From positions 978,837 to 1,042,836 of the forward strand of contig JAHDVF020001261.1 of the NCBI GenBank assembly GCA_022606425.2: a stretch of DNA of 64,000 bases, written 5' to 3'. The stretch's first letter is position 1, and each line of letters begins with the position of its first letter. Position numbers and translations under genes: made by a program. This DNA comes from Lepidostoma basale. Taxonomy: Eukaryota; Arthropoda; Insecta; Trichoptera; Lepidostomatidae. Below are positions 32,828 through 44,500 of the stretch, in pieces. A model generated the notes under the pieces. It did no database searches and had not been told where the DNA came from. It saw nothing but the letters and a program-made list of their open reading frames with translations.

Positions 32828-33502
32828 ACTAACTAACTAACCATGACGCTGTCTTCCCGAAGAGGTAGGCAGATAGAAAGGACTGCCACACTTTTCTTTC
32901 CTGACATATTTCTCTCGCTTCCTCAACATTTATACATCGTGTCATGCACGCGCGCCGATTTCTCTGACTCCTCACGTGGCAGATATTCAATATTTGATTT
33001 ATTTGATCGTGCTACGTTTTCCTCGGTCTACTTCTATTTCTAGTTCCATTTACATTGTTAACATATTTTTTTTACCATTCTTTCTTCATTCATTTTGTCC
33101 ATGTTTCCGAACTATCTTAATGATCCATTCATTATTTTGTTCATAACACCATCATTCTATTATACACAGAATATCGACACATTCGTCTGAGAGATCTCAT
33201 TTCTACTGCATTTATTCTACTTTTATCCTTCTTTTGCCAGTTCCATGCTTCCCTTCCATACATAAGGTTCGGTACAAGAACACCATTGTGCACTGCCATT
33301 TTAGCTTATTTGGATAGTTTTTTGTTTGCGATGACAACTTTTATTGCACCATTCACTTTGTTGCCTGCCTCACCTCTTGATACAATATCCCTCTCCACTC
33401 GCCCATTTTTTGAAAAAAATTTCTACCCAAATACACGAACTCATCTACTTGCTCCAAATTTTCATAATTCACGCTAATGTTTTAGACTGTCATTTTTTCT
33501 TC
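32828..33502 (-). mobile_element. RTE-A LINE with 12-bp duplication
   Basis: TTAGAGATTCTA at 32816-32827 and 33503-33514 brackets it. Its 5' break is close to that of the 10866 copy (NGENLEQ block). The ORF is broken by a deletion around the ENIRSECG block and by frameshifts. Confidence 0.9.
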
Positions 33503-33514
33503 TTAGAGATTCTA

Positions 33515-34807
33515 TGACTTATATAAATGGGGTGTTTACCCGTTACACGATATACGAGTATATTACATAATATGCGTTGTCCATTCGTCAGATTTGTTTT
33601 AGAATTAGTGTTGACCTTTAAAAAACTTAATCTTAAAAACATCGTGTGAAACTATTAGGAACAAGGTGGTAACCCATAAAGCTTAACCGTCGCGTTGCCA
33701 TGTGGTCAATTGAGTTTCCACTGCCAATTTAAAGTTGATTTTCTTAAAACCTATGGACCCTAATATTATAAAAAAAATTGTAATCCTCCATTGAAGTGTT
33801 CTTAATATTTCGTAATAAAAAAAAACCAAAAAATTACTTCCTTCATCCCAAAAAAAAAATATTTTCTAAGACTGCCCTCACCTTCATTCGTGTTAAGGAA
33901 GAATTTGTTTTGCTAATATTTACAACTTTATCAAAAGTGACAAATACTTACTCGCTGTTTTGAACGTATTATAAATTATATGTTTGACCTTTTCAATAGG
34001 TACGTAATAATACCGACTGTGGATGGAAACGCAGCACGCAACTTAATAATATCAGAACTGTGAAAATATTAACACTTTACCAAAAGGGACAAATATTAAT
34101 ACGTACTCGTTGTCTTGAACGTACTATACATTTTGCCTAGGTGCCTTTATCATACGTAAAATCTCGTAAAGTCTCGCCCCGCCGGCCGCGGCGCGGAGAC
34201 AAGCTTATACTTGGTGTCCAGTTGCTCGTATGCTGTGACGCATTCCATATCAGAAATCGCATGGTTCCAGAAAAAAATTAATAATGACATGTTTTTCAAA
34301 TAATCCATGTATGTTATAGATATCGATCTATTCCTAATGAAATTCCCTACAAGATGACATAAATTAAATTTTGATTCATCGAGTCATATGCTTGATATTT
34401 AGATAAAGTTAGCGGTAAATTGAATTTACCACATGGGAGCGAGCGTTTTGTTTTGAACACGGTACGTTAAGGGTTAAACGGTTATTAATGGTCGGCTTTG
34501 ACCTTTTGCGTTATTTATTTTATTCGGTACTACCCCCTTGTAATTCTAGTCATGAAACCTTACGAAATTAATCACAATTATTACAGTTTTTATCACGTAA
34601 GGTAGTCATGCGTAGCGGGATCGTAGTCGTTAAAAATTGCAAGTATGTTTATAACTAACTAAATGGATCGGGAGCCAAGTGTTCTGTCCCCTAGACCACC
34701 ACCCGATTATATTTTGAGTTGATCCTCACATTTTTTTCGCAGTCTACAAAATAAAGTGTTGTGTAACAAAAAGAAAAATATTGTTCAATTACATAATATT
34801 ATTTTTA
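33515..34807. other. Unassigned sequence
   Basis: Two related ~60-nt segments (ACTTTATCAAAAGTGACAAA at 33925, ACTTTACCAAAAGGGACAAA at 34074) suggest an internal duplication. A GC-rich patch at 34175-34200 has a minus-strand frame without a known domain. A tRNA-like word (GGTGGTCTAGGGGACAGAAC on minus) at ~34690 is too short to call. Confidence 0.35.
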
Positions 34808-34821
34808 CTCTTTATTTTAAA

Positions 34822-35347
34822 AAGCTAGAATGGCAGTGCACAATGGTGTTCTTCTACCGACCCTTATGTATGGAAGCGAAGCATGGAACTGGCAAAGGAA
34901 GGATGAAAGTAGAATAAATGCAGTAGAAATGAGATCTCTTAGACGAATGTGTGGATATTCTGTGTATGATAGAGTGTCGAATGAAAATATAAGAAGTGAA
35001 TGCGGTGCGAATGATGGTGTCATGAACAAAATAATGAAAGGATCGTTAAGATGGTTTGGACATATGGAAAGAATGAATGAAGAAAGAATGGTAAAAAAAT
35101 TATATGTCAATGATGTAAATGGTACCAGAAATAGAGGAAGACCGAGGAAAACGTGGCACGATCAAATACATCAAATATTGAATGTCGGCCATGTGAGGAG
35201 TCAGAGAAATCGACGCGCGTGCATGACACGATGTATGAATGTTGAGGAAGCGAGAGAAATATGTCAGGAAAGAAAGGTGTGGCAGTCCATTCTTTCTGCC
35301 TACCCCTTCGGGGAGACGGCGTGATGGTTAGTTAGTTAGTTTTTTTT
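34822..35347 (+). mobile_element. RTE-A LINE, youngest-looking copy, 14-bp duplication
   Basis: CTCTTTATTTTAAA at 34808-34821 and 35348-35361 brackets it exactly. The frame 34830-35324 is intact (164 codons, from MAVHNGVLLPTLMYGSEAWN to SAYPFGETA). The hairpin TACCCCTTCGGGGAGACGG (35301) and tail are undamaged. It is truncated before the RT and so cannot encode its own movement. Confidence 0.95.
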
Positions 35348-35497
35348 CTCTTTATTTTAAATAACATTACAATTTTTATAGTCGTTACATAAACATGTAT
35401 TTTTTATTAATTATATGTCCGCTTTATTAGGTTAATTAACACCTATTGATGTCAGTAAAGCTAGTAATTTATTAATAATTCGATATTTAAAATACCT

Positions 35498-35764
35498 AGC
35501 TAACTATCACGCTGTTTTTCCGAAAGGGTACAGGCAAAGAGAATGGGCCGTCATACTGCTTTATTCTGACAAATTTTAGATACCTCTACATTCATACATT
35601 GAAAGATACACGCTCGTCGATTTTTTCGGCTTCGAATGTGCCACGTTTTCTTTTGCTTTCACGGCTTCTCTTCCTTGGTCACTCACTACTTGTTTACAAC
35701 ATTTTTTACTATTTTTCCTTCTTCCTGTTGTTACACGTGTCCAAACTATCTCAAGGATCCTGGT
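35498..35764 (-). mobile_element. RTE-B LINE, decayed
   Basis: The complement keeps the hairpin, the CMNVEE..., RSRxxRRA and RWFGHV-like blocks, ending at the KGSLRW region. The TTAG tail is short. Confidence 0.7.
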
Positions 35765-35881
35765 CCAAACAAATGAGGGCGCTGACTGGTCTCTCATTAG
35801 CTACAGCCTGGAGACTGACCGGTGATAGGAGTGCATGGCGTTCCATGATCAATAGTTCATGTACACGACCCTCAATCATAG
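35765..35881 (+). mobile_element. LINE end fragment of another family
   Basis: A short frame MRALTGLSLATAWRLTGDRS and AWRSMI resembles the final GLSLxxAWRxxxDRxxWR block of insect LINE proteins. It is too short to assign. Confidence 0.45.
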
Positions 35882-35889
35882 GAATTCTA

Positions 35890-36216
35890 ACTAACTAACT
35901 AACTAACTAACCATCACGCCATTTCCCCGGAGGGGTAGGCAGAGATGATGAATCGCCACAATGGCCTGTCTAGGCATATATCTCGGGCTTCCTCTACATT
36001 CATACATCGTACTATGCACGCACGTCGATTATTCCGACTTCGAATGTGGCCGCCTTTTAGTAATTGATTAATTTGGTCATGCCATGTTTTCCTCGGTCGT
36101 CCTCGGCTTCTTTTCCCACTCACGCTGCTTGTGTACAACTTTTTAACCATTCTACTCTCATCCATTCGTTCCATATGTCCAAACCATCTCAGGGATCCTT
36201 TTTTTATTTCATTCAT
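35890..36216 (-). mobile_element. RTE-B LINE with 8-bp duplication and long TTAG tail
   Basis: GAATTCTA at 35882-35889 and 36217-36224 brackets it. The tail has about six TTAG units. The frame 36216-35914 is open: NEIKKGSLRWFGHMERMDES, GRPRKTWHDQINQLLKGGHI and SAYPSGEMA. Confidence 0.9.
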
Positions 36217-36224
36217 GAATTCTA

Positions 36225-36740
36225 CTGAGAAAAAAAGATAAATTCTTTATACTTACAGAGAATATACGGTAATTATCAGCTAGGCTCTCGTTAATTTTGT
36301 TTTTATTGCACTATTCTTGGCTGCTCGTGGCTGGGGGGTGGTGGCTGAATTTAAAATGCAATCATTTTATGCAAATCGACCCTGGAAATAACACCCCTAC
36401 CCCTCGCATGAATTAACTCTCGAGGACATCAGTCTGCTCGAGCGGTAGTGTAAGGTTCACGTATCACACGAAGGAACGTATAAGTATACCGGTTTATTAC
36501 TCAATAATTGCGGTCAAACATGACCAAGGTTTTTATTACTTTGGTCAAGGTTTATGCCCCTATACACGTGCAGCATATTAAGATATTAATTATGTTTCTT
36601 ATGAATATCGGCCATTTTGGCATAAAAATTAAAGTACTGTATTTTTTATGTTTTTTATAATTATTTTATATTTACCAAATGATGTAGCGGCTTATTTAGG
36701 TAGTGTAGCAGCTTACAGTAGTGTAAAATTTTGTTATATA
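36225..36740. other. Unassigned sequence
   Basis: No gene or repeat recognised. Confidence 0.4.
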
Positions 36741-37335
36741 CAAAACGTGGGATGATAAAATCATTTAAATATTAAATTTCAGTTAAGCCTCGAAAAAAAC
36801 CTCGAAATCGTCATGCGTGCATAAAGACAACAAAATAAAATAATAAAATTAGCCTATAACATTAACTATCTTACACCATACCAAATGGACATATCAGACC
36901 TGACCAAATTTCAGACATTGACAATTGTACACAGAGTGACCATGGAAGAGACAACAGACAGCAGCTACAAATTATCTAAAAATTCAGACATACACAAACA
37001 ATGAACAAGGAACTGTGACAGATATCACTTACCGAATGCACGAACTAAGACAAGACAATCAAGGATATTGAACAATGAACTGAAACTTTACAATGAACTA
37101 CCAAAAGACACAAGGAGTCTCAATACAACTCAATTTAAAATATACCTGAAACATTACATAATTAAAAGTAAGATCTAAAAATGTATCCATATAACCCAAT
37201 TGTTTTTTTTTTTTAATTAAATAAGACACGACGATTGAATGTTGTGGAATCGAGAAGTTGTCAGGAAAGAACAGTATGGTGGTACACTCTTTCTACCTAC
37301 CCCTTCGGAGAGGCGGCGTGAAGGTAGCTTTTCAG
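36741..37335 (+). mobile_element. RTE-A LINE split by a CR1-like insertion
   Basis: The left part ends at the RRACIKT-like block (GTCATGCGTGCATAAAGACA). The right part resumes CGACGATTGAATGTTGTGGA and ends TACCCCTTCGGAGAGGCGGC. The TTAG tail is lost. Confidence 0.75.
36830..37222 (+). mobile_element. CR1-like LINE 3' fragment nested in RTE-A
   Basis: AAGACA at 36824-36829 and 37223-37228 are the likely target duplication. Frames read TLTIVHRVTMEETTDSSYKL, CDRYHLPNARTKTRQSRILN and LYNELPKDTRSLNTTQFKIY followed by LKHYIIKSKI, stop. This is the usual end of a CR1-type RT protein. One frameshift is present. Confidence 0.8.
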
Positions 37336-37494
37336 AAAAGATTACATAGTTAGTTGAGGACGCTTAACAATTGAATTATTTAAAAATGTAGTAAATATTA
37401 CGTGAACGATATGAAATAAGTATCAACAGACCAAATAAAACAAGACAACATTAATCTAATTGTTTATTTCTTATAAAATGGTGTAAAACTCTGT

Positions 37495-37690
37495 TTAAAT
37501 AACTAATACGAATAAAAACGTCTGTTTTCTAGAAGTTTCTTTTTATTTTATATGAATGACCTGTTTCGCCTGTCTAAGACGTAAGCGCAGATATTTTATA
37601 ATGCCTAAGACAGGCGAAACATGTCACTTAAATAAGATCTAACAAAATCTTTAGAAAACAGACATTTTTATTCGTTATTAATCGAATTCA
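37495..37690. repeat. HH-P1 palindromic repeat
   Basis: Both arms are well kept: AATACGAATAAAAACGTCTG, ATGACCTGTTTCGCCTGTCT, then AATGCCTAAGACAGGCGAAA and CATGTCACTT. The centre at ~37585-37600 is unique. Confidence 0.8.
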
Positions 37691-38194
37691 TAAAATTTGC
37701 ACATATTATAAGCCCGGTAAAATTATTGTATGTGTCAATGAGAAAGAGTCAAGAGAATTATACAACGCGCTGGTCCACCAAAGGAAGCGGTGTATTTGTT
37801 ATCTAATCAGCTATAATTCTTACATCGATTAGACTGTTATAAAAACGTTTCTTTATTCATATAGTTTATCGGTACAGTGTAATTGCTCACATTAGCATCC
37901 GCCTTCGGTATCAGCTGACACTTTAACGCGGGTAGAAAGTTTCCAGCAGCACGCCTCAGATATTCCGGCTCCTAATGTGAGGGGAGCATGAAAGGTCGCC
38001 TTATTTGTATAAGAAATGCACGCAACCTTTATCGCAAGTACTAGTGGAACTGCTGAATGAAATATTACTGTTTCTTCTGGGCGAAAACTTTCGATTAAAT
38101 GATTTCCCGCACTCGACACGCGCTGAAGTTAATTCGTTGATTAGTTAATGATTTAATATATTATAACAGATTTGTTTGTAATCCTACTAATAAT
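37691..38194. other. Unassigned sequence
   Basis: A 75-codon minus-strand frame (38119-37892) is GC-richer than its surroundings but has no recognised domain. Confidence 0.35.
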
Positions 38195-38545
38195 CTTCTA
38201 CTTCTTCTTCTTGCTTGTTGTAGACCTATTTGGTCTGTTCTCCAGAATGTGACGCCCAACTGTCCTTCCATCTTTTAGGAAGTCCTATGAGTCTGATTAT
38301 GCAATCCAATATAGGGGAGTCTGGTGGTGCACATTCTTTGAACAAGCCCGTACCAGTCCCTTTTTCTCTGTCTGCTCCATATTATAATGTCCTCAACCTC
38401 ACATATCTCTCTTATTCTGGTATTCCTCACGCGATCTCTCGTGTCTTGCTTGCTATCGTCCTCAGTATTTTCATTTCGGAAGTCCTCAAAACTTTTTTGG
38501 TCCTTACTGTGTCTACCCTTGTTCGACGCCATATCTCATTTTTGC
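38195..38545 (-). mobile_element. LINE-T 3' fragment
   Basis: The complement frame reads KGRHSKDQKSFEDFRNENTE, DTRDRVRNTRIREICEVEDI and WSRQRKRDWYGLVQRM, then a PKRWKDSWASHSGEQT-like end and GAA tail. This is the same family as 20262. Confidence 0.7.
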
Positions 38546-38639
38546 CATTACTCCATGCATATTACGCCATACTAATAATCATTAGACCAAATTATTTAAG
38601 AAACGTTGTCGTATTGATGATCACTGATTGATTGCCTTA

Positions 38640-39062
38640 AAAATCCTTTTTGGAAAAACAAAAATATGCTGGAGAGCAAAATACGAATCTATAAAACCTG
38701 CGTTCGACCTATAATGATATATGGAATTAAGACGAGGTCTGACATCATCAGAACAAAAAATCTCCAAATAATCACAAAAATGAGGACTCTTCGATCCTTT
38801 GCGGGGAGGAACTCTTAGACAGAGTGAGATATTCTAGAATTTGGAAGATCTGCGATGTCGAAGATGTTGGGGGATGTGGAAGAATGAGAATACTTACTGG
38901 AGAGAGCGTATTTTGAAAGCGTGATAAATAAAGCGGCAAAATAAGTTTATATAGAAAAGACCACCAAGACCTACAAGATGACTAGACAGCTGGACTTCTA
39001 CATCCCAGAACGAGCTCTAATAAATAACCGGGCCCAGTCCTAAATAAAGCAGAAGAAGAAGA
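38640..39062 (+). mobile_element. LINE-T 3' fragment, opposite orientation
   Basis: Frames read LESKIRIYKTCVRPIMIYGI, RTKNLQIITKMRTLRSFAG, then GRPPRPTR- and DWTSTSQNEL-like blocks, ending in GAAGAAGAAGAAAAA. It lies tail-outward from the 38195 copy, with frameshifts. Confidence 0.65.
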
Positions 39063-39109
39063 AAAAGACTGATTGACTGATATGAATTCCGTCATCTTGG
39101 AGGGTATCT

Positions 39110-39445
39110 ATCTTTGTGTTCCGCATAATTATCTTCGACAACGTCAGTACAGACTGTTTTATTTCCCAATATGCAGAACCAATCTGCCTCTGGTGATGCT
39201 GGTGGGAAGAGCAATCAAACTGCTGAACATGATCGCTTCGGAGATCGAAGTCTTTCATATTAGTGAAAGTACGTTTAGAAGGCAAATACTCTTGACTTTA
39301 GAGAGTATCTTGCATACCTAAAGTCGTACCATCTCTCATGCATTCCTAGTATTATATATTATATTTTACCTGTTCTTAATAGACGCCTTAAACTATATTG
39401 TTGTTTGTAATATCTTTTGAGAAAATAAATTGCTTTGATTTAATT
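39110..39445 (+). mobile_element. LINE-I 3' end, best copy
   Basis: The frame reads RTNLPLVMLVGRAIKLLNMI, ASEIEVFHISESTFRRQILL and TLESILHT, stop. This resembles the extreme C-terminus of jockey/I-like RT proteins. Related decayed copies lie at 5440 and 17390, all on plus. Confidence 0.6.
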
Positions 39446-40127
39446 TGATAGGTCTAATTGGTATCAATGAAAACATATTAAATGAAATGAATCTTACAGG
39501 AGTTTCATTGTTATTAACAAACATAATAATCATAACCCCATTAATTGTTTAATTTCTTGATTGTTAAAAGTTAACGCTGACCAGCAGATTTACAAACGAA
39601 TTAATTAAAACCTATTCTTCGTGACACTTAGAAAGCGGTCATTATAAGGTCACTCTTTAGTGGCGGCTCGACTAAATACGCTAATAAAAACGCTGAGCCG
39701 GCACGTCTGCCAAGTCGTAGGAAGTGTCTCGAGTCTCGCATAAACGTCTGCCTTCGCAAACAAACGGGATATTATGAAGAACCAAAAAACGGAATTAGAT
39801 CGCTTTTATTACCAGACGATGTATTATTTATTTTTGTAGCCCCTACCGTAAATCTCATAAAAATCCGTGTGGCCATTTAAAATAGCATCATTAATGTGGA
39901 AAATCAATGTGTGGCGTATTTTCGGCGAAATGTTCCGCGGAGGAGGTTGGGCTAGATTAGGGCAGGCTTTATATGTATATATCAGAAAGATGCAATGCAA
40001 TTACGTTACATTATAATTTGTTCTTTTCCAGAATATTTACATCTCGTGAATTAACAATGCATTTATTGTAATTGTAAAATCTTTCGACACATGTATCCAC
40101 GGAGCTCGTCCATATAGTCTTACTTAC
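39446..40127. other. Unassigned sequence
   Basis: Moderately GC-rich DNA at 39640-39960 without a recognised domain, repeat or splice-bounded exon. Confidence 0.4.
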
Positions 40128-40311
40128 TAACTATTACGCCGTCTCCCCGAAAGGGTAAACAGAAAGAATTAACTGCCACACCTTCCTTTCCTGCCACACA
40201 TCTCTCACTTCCTCAACAATCATACATCTTGTCATGCATGCACTTCGATTTCGCCGACTCCTCGCGTGTTCGACATTCAATATTTGATTTATTTGGTCTT
40301 CCTCTATTTAC
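40128..40311 (-). mobile_element. RTE-A LINE 3' fragment, host of a SINE-R insertion
   Basis: The complement has the hairpin, REMCGRKGVAV-like block and CMIVEE..., up to the GRPRKT region. It ends at the SINE-R target site. Confidence 0.75.
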
Positions 40312-40663
40312 TAAATTACATTATGTGCTAAATTAAAAAAAAACGTGGATTCGTGAAACATTAATTAAATAGACAATATGTGCACCATCTAAAAAGAACA
40401 TTTTGTGTTATTATTATAATTTTTTTTTTTTATATATCGTTGTATTTTATATTATTTGTTTTAGATTTATTTTGTGGGTGTTGGACGATCGAAGTGTGCG
40501 TGGGAGATGCCTATTGGTGGCGATGAGGTTCGCAACCCATCACACCGCGTCTCCCGCGGGGCGAAAAGAGAAGGATGGAGTGCCGCATCAGTAAAAGTGT
40601 GACAGTCCATTCTTTCTGCCTACCCTTTCAGGGAGACGGCGTGATGGTTAGTTAGTTAGTTAG
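40312..40663 (+). mobile_element. SINE-R, full insertion with 13-bp duplication
   Basis: TTCCTCTATTTAC at 40299-40311 and 40664-40676 brackets 352 bp. The core is TTGGACGATCGAAGTGTGCG, ATGCCTATTGGTGGCGATGA, GGTTCGCAACCC (B-box-like) and ACACCGCGTCTCCCGCGGGG. The last ~60 bp (CAGTCCATTCTTTCTGCCTA, hairpin, TTAG tail) are the RTE 3' end. The first ~170 bp are AT-rich and not shared with the other copy. Confidence 0.8.
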
Positions 40664-40682
40664 TTCCTCTATTTACAAAACA

Positions 40683-41215
40683 AACTAACTTACCATTACC
40701 CGAAAGGGTAGGCAGAAAGAATGGACTATCTCACTTTTCTTATCTGACATATTTCTCTCGATTCCTTAACATTCATACACCCTGTCATGCACGCACCTCG
40801 ATTTCTCCGACTCCTCGCGTGTTCGACATTCAATATTGGATTTATTTGATCATGCCACATTTTCCTCGGTCTTCTTCTATTTCTAGTAGCATTTATATTG
40901 TAAACATATACTTCTTTTACCAACCTTTTTTCATTCATTTTCTCCATCAGTCCAAACCATCTAAATAATCATTTTATAATTTGGTCGTAATGCATTCATT
41001 AGCGCCGTATTCACGTCTTATATTTTCATTCGACAATATATCATACATAGTTTTTCGACACATTCATCTGAGAGATCTCATTTCTACTGAATTTATTATA
41101 CTTTCATCCTTCTTTTGCATTTCCAAGCTTCGCTTCCATACATAAGAATCGGTACAAGAACACCATTGGGCTACCTTCTTTAGATAGATTTTTTGCGATG
41201 ACAACTTTAATGGGA
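40683..41215 (-). mobile_element. RTE-A LINE, decayed
   Basis: The complement runs from the hairpin through RWFGLMEKMNEKRLVKEVYV to the TLMYGSEAW block and VVIAKN. Indels break it. The tail is short (AACAAACTAACTTACC). Confidence 0.8.
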
Positions 41216-41259
41216 TTTCGTTTTTTTAATCGTTTATGAATCAATTTTTTTATTGTAAA

Positions 41260-41305
41260 ATTCGACTAATTTCGAATGTTTTATACCTTCATCATATCGA
41301 ATCGT
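41260..41305 (-). repeat. Relic of a hammerhead-like arm
   Basis: The complement reads GATGAAGGTATAAAACATTC, then GAAATTAGTC, resembling the 57725 relic. The stem before GAAA is short and the call is tentative. Confidence 0.3.
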
Positions 41306-41461
41306 GGATTTTAAATATCGCTCTCATAATAATAAGAAAGATAGTGATTCTAGAAATAAGAGTGAAAATCTATCTCGTTTAAACATCTCTCAATCGATTG
41401 GCTAGTTAGATAAAAAGTACAATACTTAATAACAATTAATAAATTAACACATTTTTTAAGG

Positions 41462-41645
41462 ATTAATTTAATCTCAATAGAGACGAAGATGCAAATTGGA
41501 AACAGAATATGGTGATCGAGGTGTTTACAGGACTTATGACCTGTCATTGGTTGGGTTAAGTGCACGCTTTATGTAATACAACATTCCCGATTCCACCTTT
41601 TCTTATGACCACCATATCTGACAATTTTTTCTAAGCTGTTAATAT
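41462..41645 (+). repeat. HH-P6 repeat, single arm
   Basis: It runs ATCTCAATAGAGACGAAGAT ... TTACAGGACTTATGACCTGT ... ATCTGACAATTTTTTCTAAG, in the same order as the other copies. Confidence 0.7.
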
Positions 41646-41867
41646 GTTAATCTGTAACGCCACACTTTACATGGTAGTTTCAATCTACACACTAGCGCCA
41701 TCTATGAAGATTGGATTTTAAGCATTAAGCAGAAGATCTTTTATTAACGCAATGTGCAAGGCAAACGCCATTTTCGTATTGCTAGATAACACCTTTTTTA
41801 AAGTTTGAATCCTATGAACTAGTTTGCAGCAAAGTCTATTAAAATCTTTCCTGGTTCTTGTTCACAA

Positions 41868-42028
41868 TATTTTAGCTTTTGATTCTCATCGCCATTTTTA
41901 TTGTCACGTGAAATCTTCCACACCAAAGACAGCGTGAGATTATTTTTCACACTGTCATTGCTAAGAATCGAATCCGGGGCCTTCGGTGTGGCAATCATAG
42001 CAATAACCACTCTACCACGATGAACGCC
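41868..42028 (-). mobile_element. SINE-t copy
   Basis: The complement has ACTCTACCACG-type head words, a B box GATTCGATTC near 41968 and the body. The 3' end is missing. Confidence 0.7.
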
Positions 42029-42362
42029 ATTTCATATATTATCAAAGTGATTTTTTCTCAAAATTTTATTTAGTAATATTTTAGTTTTTCTTTTTGTCGC
42101 CCGCCGGCTACGTCCATCTTGCGCAGCCCTCCCCTATCCAAAAGTCGGGAAATGTTCCATGCAAACATTCCGTGATGACATGCAACGGAGGCTTCACAAT
42201 GACGGCTTCGAATGTGGGTTACCCCATTAGGGTAACGGAATATTCCAATGCATATTACGATTTATAAATGCCGCTGTATTTTGGTAAACCGAAAATGTTG
42301 GAAACATTATTTGAAGCATATCGTAGCGAGAACACCACAACAGAATTATGTAGCAAAATAAT
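42029..42362. other. Unassigned sequence
   Basis: A GC-richer patch at 42100-42240 has no recognised gene. Confidence 0.35.
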
Positions 42363-42373
42363 TATCTATATAA

Positions 42374-43035
42374 ACTAACTAACTTACCATCACGCCGTCT
42401 CCCCGGAGGGGTAGGCAGAAATAATGGAACGCCACACTGTTCTGTCCTGACATACGTCTCTCGCTTCCTCTACATTCATACATCTTGTCATGCACGCACG
42501 TCGATTTTTCCGACTCCTCACGTGACCGACATTCAATATTTGATTGATTTGATCGTGCCACGTTTTCCTCGGCCTTCCTCTATTTCTAGCTCCGTTCACG
42601 CCGTTTACATATACCTTCTTTACCATTCTGTCTTCACTCATTCTTTCCATGTGTCCAAACCATCTTAATGACCCTTTCCTTATTTTGTTCATAACACTTT
42701 CATTCGCACCACATTCACTTCTTATACTTGCATTTGTCACTCTATCATGTACAGATTTGCCACACATTCGTCTAAGAGATCTCATTTCTACTGCATTTAT
42801 TCTACTTTCATCCTTCTTTTGCCAGTTCCATGCTTCACTTCCATACATAAAGGTCGGCACAAGAACACCATTGTGCACTGCCATCTTAGCTTTTTTGGAT
42901 AGGCTTTTGTTTGCGATGACAACTTTAAGTGCACCATTTATTCTGTTGCCTGCCCCAACCCTTATTTCCATATCCCTCTCCACCCTCCCATCCTTTGTAA
43001 ACATACTCCCTAAATAAACAAATTCATCCACATCA
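42374..43035 (-). mobile_element. RTE LINE (A-type variant) with 11-bp duplication
   Basis: TATCTATATAA at 42363-42373 and 43036-43046 brackets it. The frame 43031-42390 is intact for 213 codons: DEFVYLGSMFTKDGRVERDM, CGKSVHDRVTNASIRSECGA, RWFGHMERMSEDRMVKKVYV and SAYPSGETA. It mixes RTE-A blocks (ECGAN) with RTE-B-like ones (CGKS, YPSGE), so a third subfamily is possible. Confidence 0.9.
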
Positions 43036-43109
43036 TATCTATATAAGCATTTAATAATATGAGTACCTTATTTTGGAATGATAATCTCAACTTGAAACTT
43101 TGACCAATA

Positions 43110-43535
43110 ATGGTTAAATGTATCATGGACTCTGAAAGTGAATTTAATGAACCGTTTGGATGTGTTTGAGATGAGGATTCACCGCAGAATGCTGCGTATA
43201 CCGTAGACCGAAAGGGTTAGCAGACATCAAAGAGCCAGTGCTAATAAAGAGCTTTTGTCGAGTGTGAAATATAAAAAAGGTCTCGTATTTGGGTCCTGTG
43301 CTAAGGAGAGAAAGATACAACTCCTTCGGCTGATAGTCAAAGGCAAAGTGGAGTGACGTCGGGGAGTTGGTAGAAGCCAGTTGTCCTGGTTACGAGACAT
43401 AAGAGAAAGGCCAAGAATGAACAGAGTTGAGAACCTGTTTCATGTGGAGTAGGATAGAGATGCTTTCGCTGTAATGATCGCTGACGTTGTGAGGACCTGA
43501 CATGATACTAGAAGAATAAGAAGCAATAAGTATTG
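43110..43535 (+). mobile_element. LINE remnant (LDVFEMR family)
   Basis: Frames read NRLDVFEMRIHRRMLRIP, VSRHQRASANKELLSSVKYK and KIQLLRLIVKGKVE, stop, RRGVGRSQLSWLRDIRERPR, ending near GAAGAATAAGAAG. It matches the RRxEAFEMWxYRRMLRI ... RRGRGRRRxSWLxNLR end of an insect LINE. Several stops are present. Confidence 0.65.
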
Positions 43536-43664
43536 CAATACTTTTTTTTTATTTCTACCTTCTATCATAAATATAATGTAAGATTCGTTTTATTGAAATA
43601 ATAAATTAGATAACTTATAACTAATTTACTAGCTATTGCGTGATTTATTTCATAAGCTAGCCAG

Positions 43665-43885
43665 AATGAATAGCATCATCAGCATATTATATTATGTTGA
43701 GCATATTATTTAGGTTAGTAACTTCTTCTATAATCCATAATTAGGTTAAAGAGCAACGGGCTTAAATTATCCCCTTGTCTCACTCCAGTTGATATTGGAA
43801 CGTCATTTGAGAATAGGTACCTACTCGGTATTAGCGTATTATTGTATACAAGATTATTTGAAAATAATAACGATCGACTTTTCAA
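43665..43885 (-). mobile_element. Reverse transcriptase core fragment
   Basis: The complement reads VPISTGVRQGDNLSPLLFNL, then IMDYRR, and in another frame YADDAIHSG. These are RT motifs B (GxRQGDxLSPLLFNLIMD) and C (YADD) of a LINE, brought close together by a deletion. No open frame of any length covers it. Confidence 0.6.
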
Positions 43886-44500
43886 AGTAAACATGATGTG
43901 ATTTTTTCCCCAAGACCTGGTGGAATATTAGAAGGCAACCAATGTGGAATAATTTAGATCCCAAATTAAATGGGTAATATTTGTTTCAACCCTTTGTTAA
44001 GATATTCTCAATGTTTGCGCAATATAAAACGTTTTACATACTGAACTGTCACGAAGGGATTCGTGCATGGAACTTGAAACAAAAGACTTGAATGGATTTA
44101 TTACTCCAGAACGTTCCTTTATGAAGATGGAAGTATTACTTTAATAATTCCGTTCTACGTTAATAACATACCAGAAGCTGATAGCAAGCAAATAATTTGA
44201 TTTTAACTCAATTTTTCGTAACTTATTTGATTTTGTGCGATTTAACAACGAATCTCATTTGGAATCATTTAATATATTATATATTAATTTGCAATACTGC
44301 CAACATGCTAATAATTTGATAAAAACACGGGATACAAAGCTTTAAAAAAAATCTATGTACGAGTACGTTGTAATTTAGACTTAAAATTGAAATGATTGAT
44401 AAAATGACAACGAACAAATTGAACTTAGCAATGGTCAAATATATTCACTTAATACCACAATTTCAACAAACAACATTAATATATTTATTGTTTCTTGAAA
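43886..44500. other. Unassigned AT-rich sequence
   Basis: Nothing recognised. Confidence 0.4.

Noticed and set aside
34690..34735. tRNA-like word on minus strand
   Set aside because: No B box at the right distance and no fold; too short to support.
35888..35915. TTAG repeats as insect telomeric (TTAGG) sequence
   Set aside because: The unit is the tetramer TTAG, always placed at the 3' end of RTE or SINE-R copies; it is a LINE tail.
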